A DNA stretch of 64,000 bases, from the NCBI RefSeq assembly GCF_900115005.1, contig NZ_FOUY01000016.1:88433-152432 (forward strand), given 5' to 3'. Of the stretch, positions 44,968 through 53,247 are shown piece by piece (position 1 is the first letter of the stretch; every line of letters begins with the position of its first letter). The DNA comes from Pseudonocardia ammonioxydans. GTDB taxonomy: Bacteria > Actinomycetota > Actinomycetes > Mycobacteriales > Pseudonocardiaceae. The notes beneath the pieces were generated by a model. It worked only from the letters and a program-made list of their open reading frames with translations, ran no database searches and was not told the origin of the DNA. Made by a program: the position numbers and the translations under genes.

Positions 44968-45954
44968 TCAGATGCGCTGCGGCGGTTCCGCAGAACCAGG
45001 CCGCTGCAGGGTCCCGCCGACCTGCTCCCCGGTCGCCGAGCGGAGCCGCCGGACGACCTCCCGGGCGGTGTCGGTGACGGCCCGGGCCCGTGCGGTGCGC
45101 CGCACCGACTCCATCCACGCCACGACGACCGACAGCGCGGGGGCGTCGTCGTCGGCGATCGGACGCGCCTCGACCCGCCCGCCGCTGTAGGTCCCGTCCA
45201 GCACCGGCTGCTGGTTGAGCACGGAGAACCCGAGTCCCCGGGCGACCATCCCGCGCACCGCCTCGACGCTGGCCGAGCGGTAGGCGATCCGCGGCGGCGC
45301 GCCGGCCGTCGCCAGCAGCTCGCGGAAGTACTCGCGGCTGTGCGGCAGGTCCAGCAGCACCATCGGCTCGTCGGCCAGCTCGCTCAACCGCACCTGCGGC
45401 CGGTCGGTGAGCCGGTGCCCGGGCGGCAGGACCACGTACGGCGGGGCCTCGGCGATGGCCTCGCGCGCCACGCCGGGCCCGAGGCCGAGGTCGTAGGTCA
45501 CGGCGAGCTCGACGGTGCCGCTGCGCAGCGCGGTGCTGACCGCGGCCGCCTCGAGCTCGAGCACCTCGACCTCGAGCCCGGGGCAGCCCGCACTCAGCTC
45601 CGCGAGCAGGTCGGGCAGCACGAACGGGACGAGGGTGACCATGCAGGCGAGCTTGATCCGGCCGCGGACGTCGTCGCCGCGGCCCCGCGCCGCGTCCAGC
45701 ACCTCGCCGACGTGGGCGAGCAGGCCGCGCACGTCGCGCAGCAGCTCCTCCCCCGCCGCCGTCAGCACGAGCCCGCGGGCGTGCTGGCGGATGAACAGCG
45801 GCGTCCCCACCTGGCGTTCCAGCTGGGCCACCGCGGCGGACACCGCGGACTGGGCCACCCGCAGCTCCTCGGCCGCCCTGGTCATGCTCAGCAGCGACGC
45901 CGCCTCGGCGAAGTAGCGCATCTGCGTGAGCGTGACGTCCGGCTGCCTGCTCAT
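44968..45954 (-). CDS. LysR family transcriptional regulator
   Basis: A 328-residue LTTR: LTQMRYFAEAASLLSMTRAA and ELRVAQSAVSAAVAQLE in the first 50 residues are the helix-turn-helix, followed by the effector domain. It is directly upstream of the MHS transporter and overlaps the GntR stop by four bases. The repeated TGCATC-N9-GATGCA sites before the transporter and FMO genes fit a LysR tetramer and make this protein their likely activator. Confidence 0.88.
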   Translation of the reverse strand: MSRQPDVTLTQMRYFAEAASLLSMTRAAEELRVAQSAVSAAVAQLERQVGTPLFIRQHARGLVLTAAGEELLRDVRGLLAHVGEVLDAARGRGDDVRGRIKLACMVTLVPFVLPDLLAELSAGCPGLEVEVLELEAAAVSTALRSGTVELAVTYDLGLGPGVAREAIAEAPPYVVLPPGHRLTDRPQVRLSELADEPMVLLDLPHSREYFRELLATAGAPPRIAYRSASVEAVRGMVARGLGFSVLNQQPVLDGTYSGGRVEARPIADDDAPALSVVVAWMESVRRTARARAVTDTAREVVRRLRSATGEQVGGTLQRPGSAEPPQRI

Positions 45955-46685
45955 CCGGAGGTCCCGAGCCCGCGCTCGCGCAGGTAGTCGATCAGCATCG
46001 ACTGGGAGCGCAGGATGTGGTCCCGCATCGCCGCGCGCGCCTGCGGCCCGTCCCGGTGCGCGATCCGGTCCAGGATGACGTCGTGGTCGTCGAGGTAGAG
46101 GACCTGGAGCGCGTCCGGGGTGCGGACGGCCAGCCGCACGGTGTCCTTCGGGAAGTAGCGGTGCAGCTCCTGGATCATCTGCCCGAGCCGCCGGTTCCCG
46201 CCCGCGTCGTGGACGACGCCGTGGAAGGTGTCGTTGACGTGGCGCAGCCGCTCGCCGGCGTGCTCGTCCGCGCCGTCCAGGGCGGCGACGGCGACCGGCA
46301 GCAGCTCGGCCAGCGCGGTCTGCGCCTCCCGCAGCCGCCGGGCGATCGCCGGGTCGTCGGCCTCCGCGGCGAGCTCGGCGGCGAACCCCTCGAGCTCGGC
46401 CCGGACCTGGTAGACCTCCTCGAGCTCGCGCAGGGTCGGCACGCGGACCCGGGCCCCGCGGTTCGGGATGAGCTCGACCAGGTTGAGCGCCTGCAGCTTG
46501 CGCAGCGCCTCCCGGGCCGGGGTGCGGCTGACGCCGAACCGGCGGCAGACCTCGTCCTGCTGCAGGTGCGCCCCGCGCGCGTACCGGCCGCCCAGGATCT
46601 CGCCCTCGAGGATCCGGGCGATCTGGTCCGCGTAGCTGCTCGGGGACTGCAGCCCGGCTCCCGGCTGCGTCACGCCGTCGCTCAT
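45951..46685 (-). CDS. GntR family (FCD subfamily) regulator
   Basis: A 244-residue GntR: winged helix with CRRFGVSRTPAREALRKLQ near 45-63 and LIPNRGARVRVP near 69-80, then an FCD domain (HVNDTFHGVVHDAGG near 156-170). It is divergent from the ferritin-like gene at 46888. The TGTATCC-N2-GGATACA palindrome in the shared promoter region is of the kind such proteins bind and covers the -10 of the divergent promoter, so this GntR probably represses the di-iron protein and reductase genes until an inducer is present. Confidence 0.87.
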   Translation of the reverse strand: MSDGVTQPGAGLQSPSSYADQIARILEGEILGGRYARGAHLQQDEVCRRFGVSRTPAREALRKLQALNLVELIPNRGARVRVPTLRELEEVYQVRAELEGFAAELAAEADDPAIARRLREAQTALAELLPVAVAALDGADEHAGERLRHVNDTFHGVVHDAGGNRRLGQMIQELHRYFPKDTVRLAVRTPDALQVLYLDDHDVILDRIAHRDGPQARAAMRDHILRSQSMLIDYLRERGLGTSG

Positions 46686-46815
46686 CCGACCCTCACATCC
46701 CGTCATCCTAGGCAGCCGTCGCGGAGCGCGAAGCCCCTGGTCAGGACCGGCGACGGCGAGCGCGCAACCACCCCGGCGCGCCCCGACCGTCGTGCCCCGC
46801 CGGATCCGCCGGGCC

Positions 46816-46855
46816 TTGACAGCGACCCTCGCGATGGATTGTATCCACGGATACA
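46816..46855 (+). promoter_or_regulatory. Promoter with GntR operator over the -10 box
   Basis: TTGACA (46816-46821) is a consensus -35, and TTGTAT (46839-46844), 17 bases later, a reasonable -10, for the ferritin-like gene. The palindrome TGTATCC-AC-GGATACA (46840-46855) overlaps the -10 and the expected start of transcription, ideal for repression. A GGAGGAC ribosome-binding site precedes ATG 46888. Confidence 0.7.
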
Positions 46856-46887
46856 CGGATCCGGATACCGAGCTGACGGAGGACGAC

Positions 46888-47577
46888 ATGGTCGATGTGA
46901 GGAACGTGCGCGGCGGTGACGGCCTGGAGCCGATCCGCGCGGAGATCGACGAGCTGCTGGACTCGGTCGTCGCGTCGACCGCGCAGGCGACCGAGGCGTT
47001 CTTCGCCTCCTACGATGAGGACCCGGACCCGGCGCGGCTCGCCGCGTGGCTCGCTCCCCGGTGCTGGCGGGAGATCGACTACGTCTACCTGCTGAACGAG
47101 GAGATCGCCCGCTACGGCATGCAGTTCGAGCGCCGGCACATCACGCTGCTGGCCAAGCAGTCCTTCCAGGAGGCCGAGCACTACGACATGGTCGGCAAGG
47201 CCATCGAGTCCCTCGGCGGCACCGTGCCGACCTCGGTCCCGGCCGAGGCCGAGCCGTGGAGCCGGTTCCTCTGGGAGTGCCTGGACCGCCACCCGCTCGC
47301 CGCGGTCGCCGCATGGAACCTGTCCGAGACCTCGGCGTCGGGCAGCTTCGAGCCGACCTTCCGTGGCGCCGAGCGGCACGGCCTCGCCGAGGTGACCCGG
47401 ATCTACAAGCGGATCGAGACCGACGAGAAGTTCCACGTCGGACTGGGGCTGCAGATGATGTCGACGTACGTGAAGAACGACGACGACCGGGCGGAGATCC
47501 TGCGTGCGATGCGGGGCATGCGCGACATCGCCTGGAAGACCTTCACCCCGGAGTCGGTCAGCGCTGCGAGCGCCTGA
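46888..47577 (+). CDS. Ferritin-like di-iron carboxylate protein, candidate oxygenase
   Basis: A 229-residue helical protein with the full ligand pattern of a four-helix di-iron enzyme: Glu62 (WREIDY), Glu95-x-x-His98 (QEAEHYD), Glu147 (NLSETSAS) and Glu180-x-x-His183 (DEKFHVG). Two ExxH motifs plus two single Glu are what AurF/CmlI, ribonucleotide reductase R2 and related oxygenases use to bind two irons. I do not recognise a named family. The next gene, a phthalate-dioxygenase-type reductase, follows immediately (TGAATG), which makes a two-component oxygenase likely. It is divergent from GntR/LysR genes of the FMO-M20 system, suggesting a first oxidation step there. A purely storage or structural role is possible but less likely. 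Confidence 0.7.
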   Translation: MVDVRNVRGGDGLEPIRAEIDELLDSVVASTAQATEAFFASYDEDPDPARLAAWLAPRCWREIDYVYLLNEEIARYGMQFERRHITLLAKQSFQEAEHYDMVGKAIESLGGTVPTSVPAEAEPWSRFLWECLDRHPLAAVAAWNLSETSASGSFEPTFRGAERHGLAEVTRIYKRIETDEKFHVGLGLQMMSTYVKNDDDRAEILRAMRGMRDIAWKTFTPESVSAASA

Positions 47578-48522
47578 ATGACCGGGACCTGGACCACCCT
47601 CGAGGTCGAGTCGGCGCAGCCCTGCGCCACGGACGTCCTGACGATCACGCTCGTCGACCCCGGCGGGCACGACCTTCCGACGTGGACACCCGGGGCGCAC
47701 GTCGACGTCGATCTCGGCGGCGGGCTCGTCCGGCAGTACTCGCTGTGCGGGGATCCGGACGACCCGCGGCGCTGGCGGATCGCGGTCCTGCGCGAGCCGG
47801 CGGGCCGCGGCGGCTCGCAGCGGGTGCACGACGCCGTGCGGGCCGGGGGGACGCTGCCGGTCCGCGGGCCGCGCAACCACTTCCCGCTCGTCGAGGCCGA
47901 CCGCTACGTGTTCGTCGCGGGCGGGATCGGCATCACGCCGATCCTGCCGATGCTCCGCCGGGCCGCCGCGCTGGGACGGCCGTGGACGGCGCTGTACGGC
48001 GGACGGTCGCGGGACTCGATGGCCTTCGCCGACGAGCTCCGCGGCGTCCCCGGCGGGGACCTCACCCTCGTCCCGCAGGACGAGCACGGGCTGCCGGACC
48101 TCCCGGCCGTCCTGGGGTCACCCACCGACCGCACCGCGGTCTACTGCTGCGGTCCGGAGCCGCTGCTCGCGGCCGTGGAGCGCGAGACGGCGCACTGGCC
48201 CGCGGGCACGCTGCACCGCGAACGGTTCACCGCGACGCCGGTGGTCGCCGAGGGCGGCGCGTTCGAGGTGGTGCTGCAGCGCAGCGGCATGCGCCTGACG
48301 GTGCCCGAGTACGAGCCGCTGCTCGACGTCATCGAGGACGCCGGTGTCGAGGTGGAGAACTCCTGCCGGGCCGGGATCTGCGGCACCTGCCTGGTCCGGG
48401 TGTGCTCGGGCGAGCCCGACCACCAGGACGACGTGCTCTCCGACGACGAGCGCGAGCGCGGCGAGGTCATGCTGCCGTGCGTGTCCCGGGCGCGGGGCGA
48501 GCTGCTCGTCCTCGACCTCTGA
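47578..48522 (+). CDS. Phthalate dioxygenase reductase-type FMN/2Fe-2S oxidoreductase
   Basis: A 314-residue one-chain reductase: RQYSLCGDP near 46-54 (flavin binding), VAGGIGITPILPML near 113-126 (NAD binding), then a C-terminal plant-type ferredoxin domain with Cys263, Cys268, Cys271 (CRAGICGTC) and Cys301 (LPCVSRA). It carries electrons from NADH via FMN and 2Fe-2S to an oxygenase. Such reductases usually serve Rieske oxygenases; here the partner by position is the ferritin-like di-iron protein directly upstream. It ends eight bases from a convergent LysR gene. Confidence 0.92.
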   Translation: MTGTWTTLEVESAQPCATDVLTITLVDPGGHDLPTWTPGAHVDVDLGGGLVRQYSLCGDPDDPRRWRIAVLREPAGRGGSQRVHDAVRAGGTLPVRGPRNHFPLVEADRYVFVAGGIGITPILPMLRRAAALGRPWTALYGGRSRDSMAFADELRGVPGGDLTLVPQDEHGLPDLPAVLGSPTDRTAVYCCGPEPLLAAVERETAHWPAGTLHRERFTATPVVAEGGAFEVVLQRSGMRLTVPEYEPLLDVIEDAGVEVENSCRAGICGTCLVRVCSGEPDHQDDVLSDDERERGEVMLPCVSRARGELLVLDL

Positions 48523-48530
48523 GCGTTTCC

Positions 48531-49427
48531 CTACACCGCGACCGCGGCGGGTCCGCGCTCCCGGAGCAGGTCGACGAACGCCCGGGCGCGCGGCACCGGC
48601 TCGTCCCCGTGCCAGACCAGCGCCCACTCGGTGGGCGGGGCGTCGTGGACCGGTACGAACACCACGCCCGGGTGGGCGTAGTAGCGGAGCACGTGCTCGT
48701 TGAGTGGCGACACGCACTCACCGGCGGCGACGAGCGTGAGGATCTCGTGGAACGTGGTGGCACGTGGCCCCCGCAGGATGCTCCGCCCGTCCTGGGTGCT
48801 CGCCGGAGCCATCGACGCGACCCAGTCGTCCGGCAGGTCCGATCCCGGATCGACGAACACCCGACCGGCGAAATCCTCCATCGACACCGAGGTCCTCGCG
48901 GCCAGCTCGTGCTGCGGCGACACCGCCAGCACGCGCCCCTCGGTCAGCACCACCGGCCCCTCGACGAGGTCCGGCTCCCGTACCGGTCGCCACAGCAGCG
49001 CGAGGTCCAGCTCGCCGGACCGGAGCGCGCTGAACGGGTCGCTGAAGTGGATCTCCTGCAGCGCCACGTCGCAGGCCGGGAACCGGCTGCGGAACCGGGC
49101 GGTCACGTCGCGGAGCTCGTGCCCGATCGCCCCCATGACCCCCAGCCGGACGGTGCCGGACACGCCGCGCGCCGCCTCGGTCACCTCCCGCAGACTCTGC
49201 TGGATCGTCTCGTAACCGACCCGCAGGCCGTCGTGCAGCTGCTCCCCCAGCGCGGTCAGCGTCACCACCCGGCTGCTCCGCTCGAACAGCGCGGCGCCGA
49301 TCCGGCGCTCCTGGGCCTTGATCGCCTGGCTGACCCGCGCCTGCGAGACGTGCAGCCGCTCGGCGGTCCGGCCGAAGTGCAGCTCCTCCGCCAGCGTGAG
49401 GAAGATTTCGATCTCGCGCATCTCCAC
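48531..49427 (-). CDS. LysR family transcriptional regulator
   Basis: A 298-residue LTTR with REIEIFLTLAEELHFGRTAE and RLHVSQARVSQAIKAQE in its first 45 residues. It is convergent with the reductase gene and downstream of the P450 on the same strand (60-base gap), so it may belong to either group. Its wording (MEMREIEIFLTLAEELHFG) is common in actinomycetes for regulators of efflux or antibiotic-tailoring genes. Confidence 0.88.
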   Translation of the reverse strand: MEMREIEIFLTLAEELHFGRTAERLHVSQARVSQAIKAQERRIGAALFERSSRVVTLTALGEQLHDGLRVGYETIQQSLREVTEAARGVSGTVRLGVMGAIGHELRDVTARFRSRFPACDVALQEIHFSDPFSALRSGELDLALLWRPVREPDLVEGPVVLTEGRVLAVSPQHELAARTSVSMEDFAGRVFVDPGSDLPDDWVASMAPASTQDGRSILRGPRATTFHEILTLVAAGECVSPLNEHVLRYYAHPGVVFVPVHDAPPTEWALVWHGDEPVPRARAFVDLLRERGPAAVAV

Positions 49428-49487
49428 CGGCGGCGTCCTCCGCTGACGTGACCGTTGCCTCCGGCCACGATAACCCCGCCGGCCCGC

Positions 49488-50753
49488 TCACCGGCCGGTG
49501 CCGCGGGACAGGCGCACCGGGAGCTCCGCCACGCCGCGCAGGGTGCTGAGCGGCCCACCGCACTGCCGGCGCAGCGCGTCCGGCGGGACCGCGAGCGTGA
49601 GATCGGGGAACCGTCGCACCAGTGCTCCGATCGCGATCTCCCCTTCGAGCCGGGCGAGCGGCGCGCCGAGGCAGTGGTGGATGCCGTGCCCGAAGGCGAC
49701 GTGACCGTGGTCGGTGCGGGTGATGTCGAGGTGTGCACCGTCCCGGAACCGGGTGGGGTCGTGATTCGCGGAGGCGAGGGCGAGGGACACCACGCTGCCG
49801 GCCGGAACCGTCGTCCCACCGATGTCGACGTCCTCGGTCGCGAACCGGATCGTCGCCCGTTCGACCGGACTGTCGTAGCGCAGCAGTTCCTCGACGGCCG
49901 TGGGCAGCAGCTCCGGTCGTGCCCGCAGCAACGCCGCCTGATCGGGGTGGCGCAGGAGTGCGAGCATCCCGTTCCCGATCAGGTTCACCGTCGTCTCGTG
50001 GCCCGCGACGAGCAGCAGGTTGATCATTCCCACGATCTCGTCCTCGGACAGTTGGTCGTGCTCGTCCGCGGCGACGATCAGCGCGCTGACGAGGTCCGGC
50101 TGCTCGTCGGCGGCGGCGGCGTCGTCGGCGGCGTCGACGACGACCTGCCGGGTGACCGCGATCAGGTCCCGGATGTAGCCGGCGAGGCTCCGCCCGGCCT
50201 GCTCCCGCACGGCCCGGCCGGCGTCGGTCAGCGGGGGCGAGATCAGCGCCCGGCTCCACTCCCGGAAGTCCTCCCGATCGGCGACCGGGACACCGAGCAG
50301 CTCGCAGATGACGGTGATCGGCAACGGGAAGGCCAGCGCGGCGATCAGGTCGATCCCGGCGCGCCCGTTCTGCGCGATCTCGGCCTGCGCGATCTCGGCG
50401 AGCAGGGTGTCGGTGATCTGTTCGATCCGCGGCCGCAGGGCGGCGACACGGCGCCGGGTGAACGCCCGGGTCACCAGCCGCCGCAACCGGGTGTGGTCGG
50501 GCGGATCGGCGAACAACATGCTGACACCGGCGGGCCCCGCCCCGTCGGCGGTGAACACGCCCAGGTCGAGCAGCCGGCGCGGTGCGTGGCGCGGATGCTT
50601 GGCCAGGCGCGGGTCGGCGAGTGCGGCCCGGACGTCGGCGTAGCGGGTGACCAGCCAGAGGTCGCCGCCCGCCATGCCGTCCGGCGTGTAGCGGTACACC
50701 GGTGCCTCGGTGCGCAGGTGTGCGTAGGTCGGGTACGGATCCATGATCGTCAT
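49488..50753 (-). CDS. Cytochrome P450 (CYP107-like)
   Basis: A 421-residue soluble P450. The I-helix AGHETT (LLLVAGHETTVN), the K-helix ExxR (EELLRYDSPV) and the heme loop FGHGIHHCLG with Cys361 are intact. MLFADPPDHTRLRRLV near 95 is typical of actinobacterial class I P450s that need a separate ferredoxin and reductase; none is adjacent. ATG 50753 opens the normal N-terminus. It follows a DoxX-like gene by 29 bases and an ECF41 sigma gene, which probably drive it in one transcript. Substrate unknown. Confidence 0.92.
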   Translation of the reverse strand: MTIMDPYPTYAHLRTEAPVYRYTPDGMAGGDLWLVTRYADVRAALADPRLAKHPRHAPRRLLDLGVFTADGAGPAGVSMLFADPPDHTRLRRLVTRAFTRRRVAALRPRIEQITDTLLAEIAQAEIAQNGRAGIDLIAALAFPLPITVICELLGVPVADREDFREWSRALISPPLTDAGRAVREQAGRSLAGYIRDLIAVTRQVVVDAADDAAAADEQPDLVSALIVAADEHDQLSEDEIVGMINLLLVAGHETTVNLIGNGMLALLRHPDQAALLRARPELLPTAVEELLRYDSPVERATIRFATEDVDIGGTTVPAGSVVSLALASANHDPTRFRDGAHLDITRTDHGHVAFGHGIHHCLGAPLARLEGEIAIGALVRRFPDLTLAVPPDALRRQCGGPLSTLRGVAELPVRLSRGTGR

Positions 50754-50782
50754 TCGTCGTCCTCCCCTGTGTCGTGCGGTGC

Positions 50783-51169
50783 TCAGGCGTCGAACGGGGC
50801 GAGCGCGAACCTGCCCCAGGCCAGGAACGCGAAGGCCGCGAGGTAGGCGACGTCGCCGCCCATGAGCAGCCACTCGCTGCGGCGGAACCTCGTCGTCGCG
50901 GCGCCGGCCATGACCAGCACGAGACCGCAGGCCGCGAGGGGTGAGAGCACCACCGCGACGCCGACCAGCGGCGGCACGATCAGACCGATGACGCAGAGGA
51001 TCTTGATGGCGCCGATCGCCTTGATGTGGCCGGGGCCGAAGTCCTCGCTCCACTGCTGGCTGGCGGCGAGAGCGCCGTAGCGTTCCTTGGGGAGCAGGAG
51101 CTGGGTCGCACCTCCGATGCCGAAGGCGAGCGCCAGCAGTCCAGCGATGATCCACAGTGCGGTATTCAT
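50783..51169 (-). CDS. DoxX-like membrane protein
   Basis: A 128-residue protein with four hydrophobic segments: IIAGLLALAFGIGGATQLLL near 6-26, IKAIGAIKILCVIGLIVPPL about 48-68, VAVVLSPLAACGLVLVMAGA about 71-90 and a last one near 105-120. The first helix ending in LLLPKERY and the second starting at HIKAIGAI are DoxX-family features. It is 40 bases after the ECF41 sigma gene. DoxX-like proteins are often the target or partner of ECF41 sigma factors; function is unclear (redox stress is suspected). Confidence 0.8.
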   Translation of the reverse strand: MNTALWIIAGLLALAFGIGGATQLLLPKERYGALAASQQWSEDFGPGHIKAIGAIKILCVIGLIVPPLVGVAVVLSPLAACGLVLVMAGAATTRFRRSEWLLMGGDVAYLAAFAFLAWGRFALAPFDA

Positions 51170-51208
51170 GGTTGTACGTCCCTCGTGTCGATGTGGCCTG
51201 TGTCGAGG

Positions 51209-52132
51209 TCACTCCGGCTCTCGGCGGGCTCGCCGGATCTCACGGTCGAGAGCCCACGCGTCGCCGACCGGGCCGAGGTGGCCGAGCTTGTCGGGGTTGA
51301 GCACCGTCCGGACGACCTGGATCCGCCCGTCGAGCACGTCGAGGACCAGGGTGTGGAGCACCCGGCCCTCCCGGTCGAAGAAGATCGCGCCGGGCTGACC
51401 GTTGACCTCGTGCAGCTCGTGCGACACGCCGGCCCGGATCATCCAGGGGAAGCCCGTGCCGAGCAGCCGGGCCACCTTCTCCGCGCCGACGACGGTCCGG
51501 GCCAGCTGCGGGGCCTTGCCACCGCCGTCGCCGGCCAGCTGCACGTCGGCGGCCAGCAGCTCCTGCAGTCCGCCGACATCGCCGTCGATCAGCGCGTCGA
51601 AGAACCTCGTCGCCAGCCCCTGCCGTGCCTGCCGGTCGGCGTCGAACCGTGGGCGGCCCGCCTGCATGTGCCGGCGCGCCCGCGCCGCCAGCTGCCGGCA
51701 GGCCGGCTCGGTCCGCCCCACGACCTCGGCGACCTCGTCGAACCCGAAGCCGAACACCTCCCGCAGCACGAAGACCGCCCGCTCCAGCGGGCTGAGCCGT
51801 TCCAGCAGCAGCAGCGCCGCCATGGACACCGAATCGGCGAGTTCCGCCGACCGCGCCGGGTCCTGGTGCGGGTCGCTCAGCAGCGGCTCGGGGAACCACG
51901 GGCCCGGGTACTCCTCCCGCCGCACCCGGGCGGAGCGGAGCGCGTCGATCGAGACCCGGGTGACCGCGGTCGAGAGGAACGCCCTGGTCGACGTCGGCCG
52001 GGTCGTCGTGCGGTCGAACCGCAGCCACGTCTCCTGCACCGCGTCCTCGGCCTCACTCACACCACCGACGATCCGGTAGGCGATCGAGAACAGCAGCGGG
52101 CGCAGCTCCTCGAACTCCTCGATCTTGCTCAT
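51209..52132 (-). CDS. ECF41-type RNA polymerase sigma factor with SnoaL-like C-terminus
   Basis: A 307-residue ECF sigma: region 2 with FSIAYRIVGGVSEAEDAVQE near 15-34, region 4 with REVFGFGFDEVAEVVGRTEP near 120-140, and a long SnoaL-like domain at residues 175-300 that acts as an attached regulator. The linker motif WFPEPL near 92 and C-terminal NPDKLGHL are hallmarks of the ECF41 group. ECF41 factors normally activate neighbouring oxidoreductase or DoxX-type genes, here a DoxX and a P450. I did not find a convincing ECF41 promoter motif (TGTCACA/CGTC) in the short gaps. Confidence 0.88.
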   Translation of the reverse strand: MSKIEEFEELRPLLFSIAYRIVGGVSEAEDAVQETWLRFDRTTTRPTSTRAFLSTAVTRVSIDALRSARVRREEYPGPWFPEPLLSDPHQDPARSAELADSVSMAALLLLERLSPLERAVFVLREVFGFGFDEVAEVVGRTEPACRQLAARARRHMQAGRPRFDADRQARQGLATRFFDALIDGDVGGLQELLAADVQLAGDGGGKAPQLARTVVGAEKVARLLGTGFPWMIRAGVSHELHEVNGQPGAIFFDREGRVLHTLVLDVLDGRIQVVRTVLNPDKLGHLGPVGDAWALDREIRRARREPE

Positions 52133-52166
52133 GGTGAGCCTCCTGGCGGGTTCTCTCCTGGTTCAC

Positions 52167-53105
52167 CTACTGAGACGGACGGGGCGAGCGCCCCGTGACA
52201 TGGCGTGATGTGACGTGGGTCTCCGCACCCTCGACGGCGACGCGGGCGAGGGCTCCGGTCTCCAATGCCACCCAGATGGCCCGGTCCGGGCCGAGGGTGA
52301 TGCCGTGCGGTTCGGCGCCGAGCGCGGACAGGTCGTGGACGTCGATGACGTGCCCGGAGGTGAACGACCCGACGCTGTTGCCGGCCCACGCGGTGAACCA
52401 CATGGCGCCGTCCGCCCCCGCGGTGATCGCGTGCGGGCGCGCGGCGCGATCGGGGACCGGGAACTCGGCCGTGGCGCCGGAGGCCTCGATGCGTCCGACG
52501 TGGCCGGAGGCGATCGCCACGTACCAGACGGCGCCGTCGTGCCCGGCTGCGATCCCCACCGGCCCGGCCGCCACGGGCAGCGGATGCACGGTGACACCGC
52601 CGTCCATGTCGATCCGCCCGATCGCGTTCGCCTGGTGCATCGTGAACCACATCGCGGCGTCGGGTCCCGCGGTGATGGCGGACGGGAACGCTCCGGTCCG
52701 TGGCAGGCGGAACTCCGTGACCTGCCCGTCGGTGGTGATCCGGCCGATCCGGTCGGCGGCGGTCTCGGTGAACCACAGCGCCCCGTCGGGGCCGGCGGCG
52801 ATCCCGTACGGCCCGCTGTCCGGCGTGGGCGTCGCGAACTCCGTCACCGCGCCGTCGGTGGTGATCCGTCCGATCCGGTGCGCCCGGTACTCGGTGAACC
52901 AGAGCGCGCCGTCCGGTCCCGGCACGATGATCGTCGGTCCGCAGTCCGGTTCGAGCTGGTGACAGCTCGGCTCCGCACCGGGCCGGAGGCGGCCGATCTG
53001 CCCGCTGCGGACGAGGGTGAACCAGAGCGCGTGATCCGGCCCGGTGGTGATCCCGTACGATCCGCCGTCGGCCACCGGATACTTGTCGATCATTGTTCGT
53101 GGCAC
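52167..53105 (-). CDS. Virginiamycin B lyase (Vgb)/NHL-type beta-propeller
   Basis: A 312-residue protein of seven repeats of the kind GITAGPDGALWFTE-x-IGRITTDG, the pattern of streptogramin B lyases. True Vgb linearises cyclic streptogramins; many actinobacterial homologues have no proven activity. No signal peptide is evident from GTG 53105, which I choose because GGAG lies eight bases before it; GTG 53147 would add 14 residues. Stop is 34 bases before the ECF41 gene on the same strand. Confidence 0.75.
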   Translation of the reverse strand: MPRTMIDKYPVADGGSYGITTGPDHALWFTLVRSGQIGRLRPGAEPSCHQLEPDCGPTIIVPGPDGALWFTEYRAHRIGRITTDGAVTEFATPTPDSGPYGIAAGPDGALWFTETAADRIGRITTDGQVTEFRLPRTGAFPSAITAGPDAAMWFTMHQANAIGRIDMDGGVTVHPLPVAAGPVGIAAGHDGAVWYVAIASGHVGRIEASGATAEFPVPDRAARPHAITAGADGAMWFTAWAGNSVGSFTSGHVIDVHDLSALGAEPHGITLGPDRAIWVALETGALARVAVEGAETHVTSRHVTGRSPRPSQ

Positions 53106-53199
53106 CGTGCGGTCTCCGCTCCGTGGTCGGTTGCGCCGTTCCGTCACCTACGAGAGTCGTGGCGGTCGTGGCGCTGATCAACCGCGAGATGCGCAACGT

Positions 53200-53221
53200 C
53201 CGATAACACCGCACTTATCGG
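53200..53221. promoter_or_regulatory. Dyad in the Vgb/LLM divergent promoter
   Basis: CCGATAA (53200-53206) and TTATCGG (53215-53221) are perfect 7-base inverted arms with an 8-base spacer, 27 bases upstream of the LLM gene and in the gap to the divergent lyase-like gene. A repressor or activator site is likely; protein unknown. Confidence 0.45.
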
Positions 53222-53247
53222 CCACGGGGCTGGCAGAGTGGTGCCCC

